Of a stretch of 64,000 nt of DNA, positions 10,262 through 22,176 are shown one piece after another. Source of the DNA: Aplidium turbinatum (Eukaryota; Chordata; Ascidiacea; Aplousobranchia; Polyclinidae); contig OU964921.1 in NCBI GenBank assembly GCA_918807975.1, positions 40,512,498-40,576,497 on the forward strand. The letters are read 5' to 3'. Position 1 is the stretch's first letter, and every line of letters begins with the position of its first letter. The position numbers and the translations under genes are program-made. The notes beneath the pieces are model-generated. The model saw nothing but the letters and a program-made list of their open reading frames with translations. It did no database searches and was not told where the DNA came from.

Positions 10262-11926
10262 CTATGAAGTAGCCCCTCCACAAGTGAGCCCGGCGTTCCA
10301 AGCTTTCCAGACGCGGAAGGATCCTTCGATTGAGAGGGAAGCCACTTTTCTAGCCACCTCTGCTATCCCACGAGCAGGAACGCCCAAGGCCATCAGAGCT
10401 CGAGAGCTCGTCGGGGCATAGCTCCCGAGGGAGCCTACGACGAACGGAAGTGACAGGACGTCCCTGCAAGGGCGCTTCCTGTCTTCCTTTATGTTGACAC
10501 ATAACTCGCCGTACTTGTCGTGTTTCCTGTCGGCGGCTTTTCGAAGAGAATCCGCGCCGTTGTCGAACGGACATGTGACGTCACATACGACCGTGACGCC
10601 GTCAGGGTGTTGCAAGACGATGTCAGGACGCAGATCGGCACCGCCCGCTTCCACGTGCTGTGGAACCGTACTATCTATGGAAAGCCCGGGTTGCCATTCG
10701 GCAGGCACGTGCCCCACGATCTCCCTTAATACTGAATTGTGTCGTTCCGTGATGACAGTCATCACGGTAGGGCAGTGATTCAATATGTGGGGGAGAGTCT
10801 CTTCCGCTTTCCCACACGCACGACACATAGAAGGTAGGTAACGGCGGCCATGGCTTGGTTTTGATTCAAGTGGCATTAGGTTCAATCTAGCTTTGTACGC
10901 AAATACTCGGTCCGCGTGATCCAGGAGCTCCGGGCGCCGGGTCCAGGAATTTGAAAATCCGGACAGGCAGTGGGAACTGACCGTCTTGCCTTGGTCAGGT
11001 TTGGATTCCCACTGTCTCCTCCACCACAAGTCATTGTGTTGATGGAGGGTCGGCACCACTTTTTTCCTTATAGGAGGGGTGATTGTGGAGCTCCCTGCGG
11101 CCAACTCAAGGCCGCCATCCGGGCGGGCGGACCAACGTACGTTCAGGCGACGAGTGGCCGCCGGGACACGGCCCCACAGGCTCTCGCCTGTAGGGCACGG
11201 TCTAGGACGGACGCCGTCAGGAGGGGGGTCACTATTCAGATAACTGGCCAGGTGGTCAGTCGTGGGATCTGGAGTGCCGAACCTCAGACAGGCATGACGC
11301 CTAAGCTGCCCAAGAGCGACGGCAGAGACAATGCTGTCAGGTGACGTCAGCATCTTGAAAGCATGAGCTAGCGAAAGCGTGTCACTTTCACGACACAAGT
11401 TCGTGATGCCCAAACCTCCTAACGCAGGCTTACAGTAAAAGAACGCGCTGCACGCCCACTTGGGAAGACGCCACGCCACCTTCAAACACCGCAAAACTAG
11501 TCGGTCAAGCTTCAGAAGCTCATACTGTCTAAAGCGCCGCACTCGCAGATGGTATGACGCGGACGGGAGAATGATGGAAGTGAGTGCCAGAAGTTTCTGG
11601 CTTGGGGTAAGAAAGGATTTCATCAATAAGGAAATGTGCTTCTCCAGAGTGGAGATGAAAGGTTGGGTTAGGGATGCGTCCGAGGCGTAACCGGTTCGAG
11701 CGCCGAGGTATTTATACGTCTCGCCTTTGGGGATGACTCGAATTTCCTCCCCGGCAAGAGAGAAAGGTTTCGGGTCGACCCGCAGACGGGACGCCGACAC
11801 TTTCCCATAGGAAAGGGTACCACACTTGCGTGGGTTGAACCGTAGCCCGGACCAGGAAGAGAAGGGTTCAGTAGCAGATAGAAGAGAGATCATCTGCTCG
11901 CGATCGGAAGAAACGAGACAGATGTC
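10262..11926 (-). pseudogene. R2-like LINE: RT C-terminal half and restriction-like endonuclease
   Basis: The frame starts at the second half of the RT active site (DDICLVSSDREQM), continues through thumb and linker, then a CCHC finger (CRACGKAEETLPHILNHC). A restriction-like endonuclease follows with RPD and a D twelve residues further on (RPDIVLQHPDGVTVVCD), then a conserved tail ending near SLGSYAPTSSRAL and a stop at 10262. This PD-x(n)-D layout is the mark of R2/NeSL/CRE-type LINEs, which nick DNA with this domain rather than an APE enzyme. The frame to the right is interrupted by the TIR element at 11935-14515. Confidence 0.82.
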
Positions 11927-11934
11927 GTCTGCAT

Positions 11935-14515
11935 TAGGCTGGCGCAAAATCTCGAAAAAAAAATTTTTTTCTTTTAAATTTTTCGTCAGTTTGGAATATT
12001 GTTCCTTTTGGTAAATGTATCTCCTACACCAAATTTCACAAAAAAATATTAACGTTTGACCCTGGTTCACCTGGTTTGAATTTTTTCAAAATATCAAATT
12101 TTCGCTTATCCCTGAAACTGCTCACCCGCTATCTTCTAATGCATTCTAGCATCTTAATGGACACAATAAGAGGCAGTAACACAAACTTGTATCAAGCAAA
12201 GTGGTTTAATTAGCAACTCCATGAACACTGACACGTGTATTAAGCTACTCTCAAAATGTCGAATTCTACCACATTTCAGACATGATTTTCTTTGTGCACC
12301 CTTCACGTAGTAAATATCTATTGCTTTCAGTTTCTTGAATCATTTGACGATGTTTATCGATTTTCACAGGCCAACAAAACTTTTTTTTTTATATAAAGGC
12401 AGGACATGTGAGAGTCATTTTAAGGTATTTCGAGGCCCCTGATTCTGAAAATGCAATAACTTTTTCGAATTGGCTTTAGTTTTTGAGTTACCGGTACAGC
12501 AAAAATATTTTTTCGCAATTTTGAGCCCCTATAGATTTAACGTCGTGTCGTTTACTACATAGACAAAACTGGAAGTAATCCCAGGCACATTTCTGAGTTG
12601 TATAAACGCTATTTGGAACCAATCACGTTGATTACAACCCAAACAAACAGCTATTTAACGTTTACTAGCCTAGTAACAATCAAAATATGATGTGAAGTGA
12701 GCCTGAGGATACAAGATGTACAATATATAACTTGCGTTTTGCATTAATATATTTGTTGACTTCAACAGTATCAGACTTACTAACTAAGCTACTAAGTACA
12801 AACAAAATGCATAGGCTACATTGTTTTGCTTAACAAACTAGACAAATAAGCAAAACAAAGCTATCGATGAACAAACGCAACTCTTTATTATGATTGGCCT
12901 ACTGAGCAACACCCATCAAGGTACGAAGGCCATTTATATAATTACAGAATACAAAGTTGTGTTCTTCAGTAAAGTAGCTGCTTAGAATTTTATCCTTGCT
13001 GCGGAAGAACGTAATCTTGGCCTTGGTTGTAGTCAAGAATGCCACGTTGATCAAGATGACGAGCCAAGATTCCAGCTGCTACTTTTGATAACTAAATCTT
13101 TAACTACAGTAGGTGATACAAATGGTTTGGAGAAAAAAACTTGACCTTGCTCAAAAACATTACTGAAGGTATTGAGGTTACTCTCAGTCATGCTCGTTTT
13201 CCTATTGCTTCAAGCAAATCACCACTTGAAACTAGAGAGGGCAAACAAAAAACAGAAATAGCAACGTCCATGCAATGACTGCCTTGCACACTCCATGTAA
13301 ACATGATGTTCCAACTTCCTTCGAACATCCTCACCGTGCAGAAGAGTCAATTTTCATGGTGATTCCACGACTCTCTTTATGCCATGGCACTCTGAACTTC
13401 TTAGCCTTGAGCCCAGAAACGGGTTTGAGTGCAATGTTTGCATACTTTAGGAGGAACCCAGGACTTATCTTGATCACCCAGTTTCATGTCAAAGTAATAA
13501 TAATAATGCTTGTTTTTATATAGCGCTGTATCTATCGCAGAATGCGTTGGTCCTTTGCGTTGCCTCATGCAGCAAAATATATCTGGGTTGTTCGTACAGC
13601 ATCCTACTTGTCAAAGGCATATTTTATTAGCCTATATGTCATTTATTTAGCCTATAGACCAGAAAAAAACTTCTTGCAGCAAAAACTTGGTCTTAGCAAA
13701 GGCTTAGAATAAAACTTCATTTGTACAAGTATCCATTTCAGTAGACCTACCTTTTCAATATAAAGCTGCATTCATAAACACATGACTTTCGGGATATTTT
13801 TCTTGTGATGTAGGCCTACTGATTCACAACTGTTTTCATTGAGTATTTATGTCTCCCTTAAATTAACACAGTTCATTTCAACCTTTGCTTGCGTTTTGAA
13901 CTATCGTGCAATATGAACCAATTGAACTAGACAAGTGCAATTATGACATCATAATGGTAAACAGGGCTAAAAATAAGTCATTAGCTAGGCCTAATTGAAA
14001 GCTTTTGAGAAACGATTTCAAAAATATTTTCATTGTCGAATATCTCGAAAACTAGAGCCAATTCGAAAAAACTAAGTGCATTTTCGGAATCAGGGGCCCT
14101 GAAATACTCTAAAATGACTCTCATCTTTTGTGCCAAAACTTTGTTGTTGGTCTATGTTATAGATTCACTGACTGCGAAAAGGCTGTAAAATCAACTAAAA
14201 TGACACTAAAAGCATGCACTATTAGTGACTCTCAGACTTAGAGTAGGGTGAAGATGTTCCACGTGGAAGTTAACAGAGGAAGTGACGTCAAAATCACGTG
14301 GTCAAATTTTGAGAAATCCTCTCTTCAGATGCTGCTAAACCACTTCAAAATTTACTAATTTTTCAGAAAAATTCAGAATTTCTCCTTGGGTGAACCAGGG
14401 TCAAAGGTCAAAACCCAACAAAAATTTTTGGTTTACAAATATCAGTGAGCAAAATGGAACATTTTTCCAAACTGACAAAAATTTTAAAGAACATCAAGGA
14501 AAATGAGCCACCCTA
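11935..14515. mobile_element. Non-autonomous hAT-like TIR element inside the RT gene
   Basis: Ends TAGGCTGGCGC and, inverted, TAGGGTGGCTC; the subterminal bases (...TTTTAAA, GTCAGTTTGGA) also match in inverted form. Flanks are gtctgcat (11927-11934) and gtccgcat (14516-14523), an 8-bp duplication with one change. Removing the insert and one flank restores the RT frame exactly at YADD. No transposase frame was found in its 2.6 kb. The TAGGGTGG end resembles the element at 21487-27933. Confidence 0.75.
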
Positions 14516-15658
14516 GTCCGCATATGCCATACAACGCACTTTGATGTCGTCTTCTTTGGCAGGAAGGTTGTAGCCGCAATCCGTTTTGTCACGGACGCCC
14601 CTGAGGAGCACCTCGATGACCAAATTGAATAGCAGCCCAGACAACGGGCAGCCCTGACGGACTCCCCGCCCCACAGGGATACGGTCGGTTTCACCATTGC
14701 CGCAGCGGACGGTGCAGGTGTTGTTGACGTATATGTCGGAGATGCACTCAATAAGGTCTGTGGGGGCGTCGAAATGACGCAGGACCTCGGCTATGCATTC
14801 GTGCCGGACACTGCCAAAGGCGTTTCGAATGTCCAGAAACGCAACTGACACAGGCCTTTTGCGTGACTGTGCATCCGAGAGGATGGTGTCGAGCATGAAC
14901 ACATGCTCATAGACGCCCTCTGTGGGCATGAATCCCTTTTGCTCTAGGCTGATAACATTCCCCTCCACCGCCCATCGCTGCAGGCGCCGGGCCAATACGG
15001 CGGCGTAGATTTTATAAATGTTTCGGCAGATGGAGATGGGCCGCCAGTTGCTGACGTCGTGCAGGTCACCCTCAGGGTCTTTACATATGAGTGTGATCCT
15101 GCTGGTTCTCCACTTGTCCGGTACACGACGGTTGATCCGGCAGGTCTCGAAAAGGCTGGCCAAGAGTCCCCCTCTTGGGTCCAGGGTCTTCCAGAAACCG
15201 TAGGACAATCCGTCAGAACCAGGGGCGGAACCGACATCAAGCGACTGGAGGACCGCCTCCACCTCCCGGGCCGTAATGGGACCTTCACCGTCATCGACGG
15301 GGAAGAGGTTTGCACCATCATGCTCGTAACGGTGGGAGTTCATCCACTCGGGCATCTGCGAGCAACTCCCAGCTTCAGGAGCGGTCATGTCGCGTCGAAA
15401 TCTCTCCTCAATTTCTTGAGGTGGGATTTCGCAACGACGGTCACTGTTTTTGCCTTCAACGATCCGGCGGACCATTCCCTTCGCGTCCCGCGAGAAGGCG
15501 GCTCGCAACCCCACGCCCTTACGATATCGGGCTCCGTTCCCGCGCGAACCACCGCCGCCCGACCGAGGAGAACCTCCGTTCGAACGACGGCGAGCCGCGC
15601 GAGCCCGGGCGCCACGATTGAAGCGTAGTTTGCGAGGACGTGTCCTCTTGGGCGGCAA
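14516..15658 (-). pseudogene. R2-like LINE: RT N-terminal half
   Basis: Carries RT blocks 0 to A and beyond: PGSDGLSYGFWK, WRTSRITLICKDPEG, NWRPISICRNIYKIYA, AFLDIRNAFGSVRHE and GRGVRQGCPLSGLLFN, ending at CMAYAD, the first half of YADD. The continuation DICLV lies at about 11926 across the insertion. The residues upstream are basic (RARAARRRS). The frame differs from that of the piece upstream, so a frameshift separates them. Confidence 0.85.
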
Positions 15659-16437
15659 AGTGCCAGCGGTCCACTCTTCAACTCAATGCAGAACTGGTCG
15701 AAATTTATGCCACCCGCTAAAGTAAGGTTCACTAAACTGCAAAGAGCCCGCCTGGAGCTCTTCGTCTTACTTTCCCTGACCAGTTCAACAGGGTCTTGGA
15801 TTGATCGTTGAGTGTTGGGTGTGGTGGACATCTCTGGGGTCGTCTGTGGGAGTCCGGAGTCAATTGTGGCTTGGTTGCATGCCATGGCGTCACTTCGGGG
15901 TCGAGTCAAGGTTTGGGAAGGGATAGTTGACAGGAAATTAGAGTGGGTGGTTTGGGTAGGTGGGGTAAAAGGCTAGGCTTCAGCAGACAGCATCGAGGTA
16001 CAAGGTTGTATAGGTGGGATGGAAACAGGATTAAAGGGTAAGGAGGAGTGAGATGGGTAGCCTTGGAGAGACTTGGAAGAAGAAGTCTGCATGGGCGGCT
16101 TGGAAGAGCTGATTGAGTCCCCAGCTTCAGCTCCGGTGGAGGCCGTCTGAGGCTGAGAAGAAGAAGAAGAAGAAGAAGAGGGACGCGAAGCCGGCTTGGA
16201 TAAACCGAGCGAGTCCACTGCCACGGATCCGGTGGAGGTCGGCTTGCGCAGAGGTACATGTAGAAAGGGATTCGCACTGACAGTAGGGCCGTGACCGTCC
16301 GTGGTTGAGCTATCAGGCGAGGAAGTGGAGGAAGAGGAAAGAGATTCGCTGTTCGACGAGTCGGCAGAGTCCCCACTTTCCGACCCAGGTCCGGCCGAAG
16401 ACAGGCGAGGAAGAAACAGCACATCTATATCAGGCAA
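15385..16437 (-). pseudogene. R2-like LINE: N-terminal linker
   Basis: A Ser/Pro-rich linker (16437-15973) with a GAA/GAG microsatellite coding for a serine run, then an in-frame stop near 15973. The same frame reads on through SLVNLTLAGGINFDQF to about 15670. Such low-complexity linkers sit between fingers and RT in R2-like proteins. A frameshift then moves into the RT frame. Confidence 0.6.
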
Positions 16438-17294
16438 GCTGTCAGCATCAGCTGGGCTGAGCGAAGTCTTGCCTGGATGAGATAGAGCAGTACGGAAAAG
16501 TTCTGGTCTAATGTCAGGCGGGGGAGCAAAGTGGAAGTGCTATCCAGGCCTTGGCGCCAGAAGACTTGAGAGCGGATGACAGAGAAAGAGGAAAGAGGGG
16601 ATGACCCCTCGACCGATGCGCCTGCAGTAGAGGGCCGGCGCCTTCCATGCCTAACAACAGAGGAGTAGGAAGGCCCAGGCTTGGTCATCATAGGGGGCCT
16701 GGTTTGGCTCTCCGACGGCGTCGGGTCATTGCTCGGCCAGGGAAGGCAAGTTGGCAATTGAAGGCCCTTAGGGCAGGATCGCCAGTGCTCTTGGGCCCCA
16801 TCCAGCTTGTAAGCTCGAGGGAGAACACGGCAGCACCTGCAACAGGTGATCAGGAACTCGGCGCGCGAACAATGGAATGCTCGCATATGGTCCTGATACG
16901 CCTGCACATCTCGGTAAGGTTGAGATGCCTTCCTGCAAGTGGAAAAAGGACAGAGAAGGGGGAGTAGATTGGGGAGGGTGAGGCGAATAGAGCAGACGGA
17001 CTGCAATCTATTCGACCTCGGGAAGGGTGATTCGAAATGGATAGGGTAGCCACGATGTGGTGCGGAATTGCGGATCGGACACTCGTCACCGTGACGAAGT
17101 GGCGAGTTCGTGAAAAGCCGTGAGTCTACCGGAGAGGCTTCACCATCTGGGTTGAGTGGGTGCCCACTCACAGGAACCTGCTTCCTCGTCGGCCAGCCTA
17201 GGCTAGTGGACTCAGAAGGTGGGAATGAGAAACCAACACCGGCCAGGTTATCTCTTGAAGTCTTCAAACCTGCACTACTTGAAAAGCGAGACAT
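16425..17294 (-). pseudogene. R2-like LINE: N-terminal zinc-finger region
   Basis: Starts with ATG at 17294 (MSRFSSSAGLK). Around residues 118-175 there are two fingers: CPFSTC...HMRAFHC (C2H2 type) and CCRCCR...HWRSC (CCHC type). R2-clade proteins use such N-terminal fingers to bind the target DNA. The frame is lost near 16430 and the linker continues in another frame. Confidence 0.7.
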
Positions 17295-18224
17295 AATTCA
17301 AATGAAATAATTATAAAAAGCTGGTTATTACAAAGATTTAAAGTTTACGACGACGTTTCTAAATTTAGAGATTTAAAAGTGACGATATAAGAACTTGTAG
17401 CAGATTGTGATCAAATGAATTTAAAAACCAACGATTTACTAATGATTTGACTGATAAAAAGCAATTTAACGTTACAGGATAGTATTAGAATGTAAAAATG
17501 TTAGTGACAGATAAACAAAAAAAATAATTTTTAATTACAAATTGGTGGGAGGAATAAGAGGAAAATGATAAAGCTTTAAGAGCAATTGAATGAATGTACA
17601 ATTGTGACGTCAGTTCGTAAACTTTACTCCAGCTAGCAGAGTGACCCTGCGACGATTAATAAAATACAACAATTAAATATATAATACGCTAAAAGTCGTT
17701 ACAATTGATTAGAAATAACTCAGTTAAATGGTTTCGGATCAACGATTAAGGATTCAGAATGAAACAATTAAAAGCAACACGTAATTCAGGCTTAAAAAGA
17801 GAGAATATGAAATTTAATTTTGGGAGCACTGGCAACACTAGGTTTCTTTAAAAAAATGATGCTAAAAAGCTATGGCGATGAAAATAATCAAAATGGGTGG
17901 AATTTGGGTAATTAAATGGGCAAATTAACTTATTTTTATAAAAATTTGAAGACACAACAGGCTGGTTACACAAATTAACTGAAATTATTGAAATTGGTAA
18001 AAACTGATCGACAATATTGGTATAGAGAAGGTCAAAAATTAGGCTAGGATTTTTTTTTTTTAGTATTGGAACTGTTTTTTTGTTTTTAAATTTACGAATA
18101 AAAGGTTACTATTAAAATGGAAATAAAACACAAATAATTACAGTTTTAAAGTCTTTTCGTCCTTCTTTCTTCTTTAAGCTAAAAATACTGTCTTCAGGGT
18201 AAAGATGGAGGGTAACCAGACCGG
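17295..18224 (-). other. 5' region of the R2-like LINE
   Basis: AT-rich, with no coding frame of note. It lies directly upstream of the first ATG and continues after the hAT insertion at 19555-19890. No promoter was recognised. Confidence 0.45.
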
Positions 18225-18232
18225 GCTGGAAT

Positions 18233-19546
18233 TAGGGATGGGCAATTCAGAATACCGAATCCAGAAGGATTCGGATCCTAAACTATCCGAATCCAAAACG
18301 GCAATAAAACCGGGTAATAAGATTCGGTTTTAAAGATATACATAAGTCTTGTGCAAGCTGTCAGCTGGAGACATTGAACTGAAAAAAAGTGTGGTTTACT
18401 CACTTTTTTCTTTGCACTGACACCATCCGCAGTTCCGCACTTTCAAAAACATTGTGCACGCGTTATGCGCGCACGGCGCATGCAACTCTACGTCACTCGC
18501 TCGCATGAGCAACCAAAGAAACTAAGCGCGCAATTTTCTTCACGCTTTGTACACAATATGCACAATCGTGCAATGCTTTTTTTCAATCCACGTGCGTATG
18601 CGACTCTGCGATAGTTTGACTGGCGGGCGTAACAACATTGAGCAGATGCCCCCTGCTAAAGGAGTTGGCTCTGAAACACCTCAGCATCTTCCAAGCGATT
18701 CTTTTCGACTGCGGCTTGACAGAAACTAAGCTGCGCTCCCGTTCAGCGTTGCCAGATGGGGAAATAGAATATCAAATTAAAAAATTCTAGTGAAATTTAG
18801 AGGCCTTTATTGCCAAGCTTTTTGACCTTGGAACCAGATAACTTTTTGGTGAAATCTGGTGAAATTTTTCCTACTCAATTTTTTTCAAGAAAGTTTTTTC
18901 AATATTTTTAAACTTTTTAGCAAATAATCCCTGCTCGTATAGAAAACGTTTTGCAAGAGGTCTGCATATGGATGATGGCAGTGTCTTAAGTCTTAAAAAC
19001 TATTTGTATTTAAGCGAAATTGCTTTATTTAGGGTCAGGGCCGTAGCCAGACCGCAGAGCAAGGGGGAGGGCAATTTTTTTTAGGGGGGCCGACAATTTT
19101 TTTGGGCAAAATCATTATAATTGCTGTTGCTCGATGATGTTGCTATAGCTGTTGCTCGAGAATGTTGGTATTTTGCCAGGGGGGGGGCAGAATTTTTTCA
19201 GGGGCAGGGGGCGCTGCCCCCCTCCTGGCCCCCGGATGGCTACGGGCCTGTTTAGGGTGTTTTAAATATCTGATGAAATTTTAGTTACTTTTTGTTGCCA
19301 AGCGGCTTCCATCATCTGGCAACACTGCTCCCATTTGGCTGGAAGTCATTTAGAATGCCTTAATGTGTTGCATTGCAACAAACATTTACTTTGATTGTGT
19401 AGCTTTTGTGTCTGAAATTTTTTACTTTTTGTGTTGCTGGAGCCTGGAAGTTAATAGGATTCGGTATTCTGGATTCGATTCTGGATTCGGTTTAGTATTC
19501 CGGAATAATTCTGGAATAGTGAATTATTCTGAATTGCCCATCCCTA
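18233..19546. mobile_element. hAT element, non-autonomous
   Basis: Inverted ends TAGGGATGGGCAATTC (plus further GAATACCGAATCC-like bases) and an exact 8-bp duplication gctggaat (18225-18232, 19547-19554), the hAT signature. It is 1314 bp long with no transposase frame. A smaller hAT-type MITE (19036-19250) has jumped into it. Confidence 0.88.
19036..19250. mobile_element. hAT-type MITE, CAGGGCCGTAGCCAG ends, copy 1
   Basis: A 215-bp element with inverted ends CAGGGCCGTAGCC / GGCTACGGGCCTG and an exact 8-bp duplication tttagggt at 19028-19035 and 19251-19258. Its interior has G-runs and a CTCGA(G/T) motif. It is nested in the hAT at 18233-19546. Confidence 0.9.
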
Positions 19547-19906
19547 GCTGGAATTGCGAATCCCGGTGCTTGTTAAGGGTGGGAAAGGTTAACAAGGGTA
19601 GAGGTTGGATACTGAATTCTTTTCCGTTGATTGGGTAGGGGTTGAGTATTAAGCTATAGTCTTGATTAATTGATTGCAGATTAATTTTTCTTAAGCTTTT
19701 TTCTTTTGTCTTCAATTTTTCCAAATGGCTTTAAACTGTTTAGGCTACTTTTGTACTTGTGCTGGCAAATTTCTATATCCAAAACTGTCTACTTTCCTGG
19801 CCAAGATTTGATTTATTTGTAGCTGATTGGTTTGATTCCAAGTTTCAATTTTTCAAGTTGACGTCGTGGAGCATCACCGTTTCGTCCTTCTTCGACCACC
19901 GCTTTC

Positions 19907-20100
19907 AGGGTTGCCAGACTGAAATTTGAAAAAAAGGCCAAACTCAACAAGAAAAAAGGCCAAATTGAGGCCAAATAGGTAGAAAAAAGGCCAAAAATAA
20001 GCCAAACTTAAACAAGATAAAATAATCATTGTAATCAGGGTTGTCAGACTGTGAAAAGGTCTTAATGCCAAAATAATACAAGAAAAATCCGGTGGAAAAT
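19907..20100. repeat. ggccaaa-rich repeat with CAGGGTTGCCAGACT end
   Basis: Begins CAGGGTTGCCAGACTG, a hAT-type end, followed by five AAAGGCCAAA-like units. A second CAGGGTTGTCAGACTG starts near 20037. A related ggccaaa stretch lies at 33002-33106 in the same orientation. No matching inverted end was found, so the boundaries are open. Confidence 0.4.
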
Positions 20101-20284
20101 TTTCTTAGGAGGTGTAGGCCTAGCGCCTGCGGTCTTTTTTCATGTTTGCTTTAGACGCTCTAATTGCCGTTGTGAAATTTGTGCTTGGTAGGAATTTGAA
20201 ACGCTGGCTGAAAATTAAGACGTTTCCTTGGAATTTTCACCACTTATCAGGGTTTGGTTTTACATACGTAGTTTTAGCCTACGT

Positions 20285-20882
20285 CAGTGGTTCTCAAACG
20301 GTGTGCCCGGGCGCACTGGTGCGCCCCAGAGGTTATCTAGGTGTGCCCAACAGCATTCCTAAAGAAGTATTCTAATAAGAAAAACAAAAAGAATAGTTAC
20401 CATATTAGATCAATTTTCTTATCTGCTCCTTCCGTTTAACATCATTATTACGATAATTTCAGGCACGGTCGCAGACATTCGGTAAAACTTGTATTTGTTG
20501 CTCACAATAGCAATTGTCTATTGTTGCTCACAATAGCAATTGTCTATGTGTGTTTTTTGCTGTTGGAGTAGATTCAGACTGTAATTGTAAAGCAGAAAGA
20601 AATTGCTAGTTGCTGAGTTAGTGTTCATAGAAAAGGTGGTAGAGATGTTAATAGTAGTGTACTGTAGGTAGTCACTAATGAAGTATAGTAGTAAATAACT
20701 GTAATGCGGATTTTATAGTTAAGAATAAATTTCGTTGATGTAAATATCTTTTTTTTTAGAAAAATTTACTCTTACATATTGACTTAATTATGACATTTTA
20801 GTGCATTTTTATATAAAGTGTGCCCAGAATTATTTGTAGTATTGTAAGTGCGCTTAGACTGTAAAAAGTTTGAGAACCACTG
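20285..20882. mobile_element. hAT (Charlie-like) MITE
   Basis: Inverted ends CAGTGGTTCTCAAAC and GTTTGAGAACCACTG, a well-known hAT terminus, with an exact 8-bp duplication gcctacgt (20277-20284, 20883-20890). It is 598 bp and non-coding. A 27-bp stretch containing ttgctcacaatagcaattg is duplicated in tandem near 20500-20545. Confidence 0.92.
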
Positions 20883-20923
20883 GCCTACGTTGTTGTAGGT
20901 GTTGCGCATTTGACACATGCTGC

Positions 20924-21089
20924 CAGGCCCGTAGCCAGCCGGGGGCCAGGGGGAGCCTCGCCCCCTCTGGCAAAATCCCAACATTCTCGAGCAACAGCCA
21001 CAATTATAATGATTTTGCCCATTTAAATTTTTTCGGCTCTCCCTAAAAACAGTTGGACCCCCTTGCTCTGCGATCTGGCTACGGCCCTG
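20924..21089. mobile_element. hAT-type MITE, CAGGCCCGTAGCCAG ends, copy 2
   Basis: A 166-bp relative of 19036-19250 in the opposite orientation, with an exact 8-bp duplication catgctgc (20916-20923, 21090-21097). Confidence 0.9.
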
Positions 21090-21097
21090 CATGCTGC

Positions 21098-21478
21098 ATT
21101 GCTTGAAGCAATAAGCCCCTTTAAATCAATCGTTCAGTGTTCAACACAGTCAGTTTGTGAGTTTTCAGTATGGTTTCTGTCGGCCAGATGTGTGGTGCCT
21201 TATTTTCTCAGTCAGTTTGTCACGGATGCTTTTCTTGGAAGTCACGGTGTTAGTTTAATTATGGTTGTAGTGTAGTTTTTTATGTTCTGAATTAGTTTAG
21301 CTCGTTCTATTTGAATTCTAGGCATTATTTGGCTACAACGTTCCGACGTGGAAGTTCATTCATTTCTTTGTAATAAACTCCTACTCGCAAAAGAAGCAAG
21401 GTATTGTTCTCAAGATCATCCCCACTACACGCTAGTACCCGGGATGTTGCTGTAGCAGCCACAGCTAGGTATGGGCGG
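21098..21478. other. Unassigned stretch
   Basis: About 380 bp with no gene, TIR or tandem repeat that I could recognise. Confidence 0.4.
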
Positions 21479-22176
21479 ATGTTCAGTAGGGTGGGCCGTT
21501 TTTGACTTTTTTTCGAAATTCAAAAACGGCTAGTCATAAAAAGTGGCACATGCATGAAAAAATTACGTGTGCAAAATTTTGTCAGTTTGGGGGTGCATCT
21601 TCTGCCCCCGCAGGGGGGTCAAACTTTCAATTTTTTGAAAAAAATGGGGAAATTTCACTTTCCGTTTTAACATAAATTTTTTTATAATTTTTCTACTGGC
21701 TAATTATAAATTGTAAGTGGGATGTACCCAAAACTTTCCTATGTAAAGGCATGTTCGAAGCTTAAGGTTTACTGCCCCCGCATCGACGACCAAAATGCTG
21801 AATTTTCACCAATTTGAAATGCTATTTTGTCATTGCTCAATAAACAAACTTGTCGCAAAAGGGCGAGATGGTGTTAACACTGTACGCTCATTTATGTTCT
21901 GTCCACTAACTTTGCAGGATGATACGAACTGACAAACTATAAGACGTAGTCTTGCTTAAACTAAAACCAATAGTAGCCTGCGTTTGATCAGTTGCAGCTA
22001 TAAAACGCAACCTATAATTTACTTCAGAATAAAAGCAATATGATCTGCAGGTTCCGTAAATGGAATGTACTGTACAGTTCCACTTGAATTGTTATCATGA
22101 TTTTGTTTACACAAATTTGTCATTTACAAACATTTACAAATGTTTTCAGGATGGGCATAAAACGCATTCCTCTATA

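Larger units (their letters stand above)
9042..19906 (-). mobile_element. R2-like LINE with restriction-like endonuclease, near full length
   Basis: A minus-strand LINE with zinc fingers, reverse transcriptase and a C-terminal restriction-like endonuclease. The 3' end is at 9042 (minus strand ends ...AACACT), fixed by the second copy that ends the same way at 33110. The 3' UTR is about 1.2 kb and the coding pieces run from 17294 to 10262. The 5' end is not certain: flanking sequence resembling the 216-bp repeat's continuation (ttcgaccaccgcttt) appears at 19893-19906, so the 5' region probably reaches about 19890. Two TIR elements are inserted (11935-14515 and 18233-19546). Coding frames carry at least two frameshifts and a stop, so this copy is dead. 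Confidence 0.7.

Noticed and set aside
10491-11344. Plus-strand ORFs opposite the LINE endonuclease
   Set aside because: No known domain, and they lie antisense to clear LINE coding sequence.
14944-15725. Plus-strand ORFs opposite the R2-like RT
   Set aside because: They are frame shadows in GC-rich coding sequence; the minus strand carries the RT motifs.
16140-16180. Free GAA microsatellite
   Set aside because: It codes for the serine run in the LINE linker on the minus strand.
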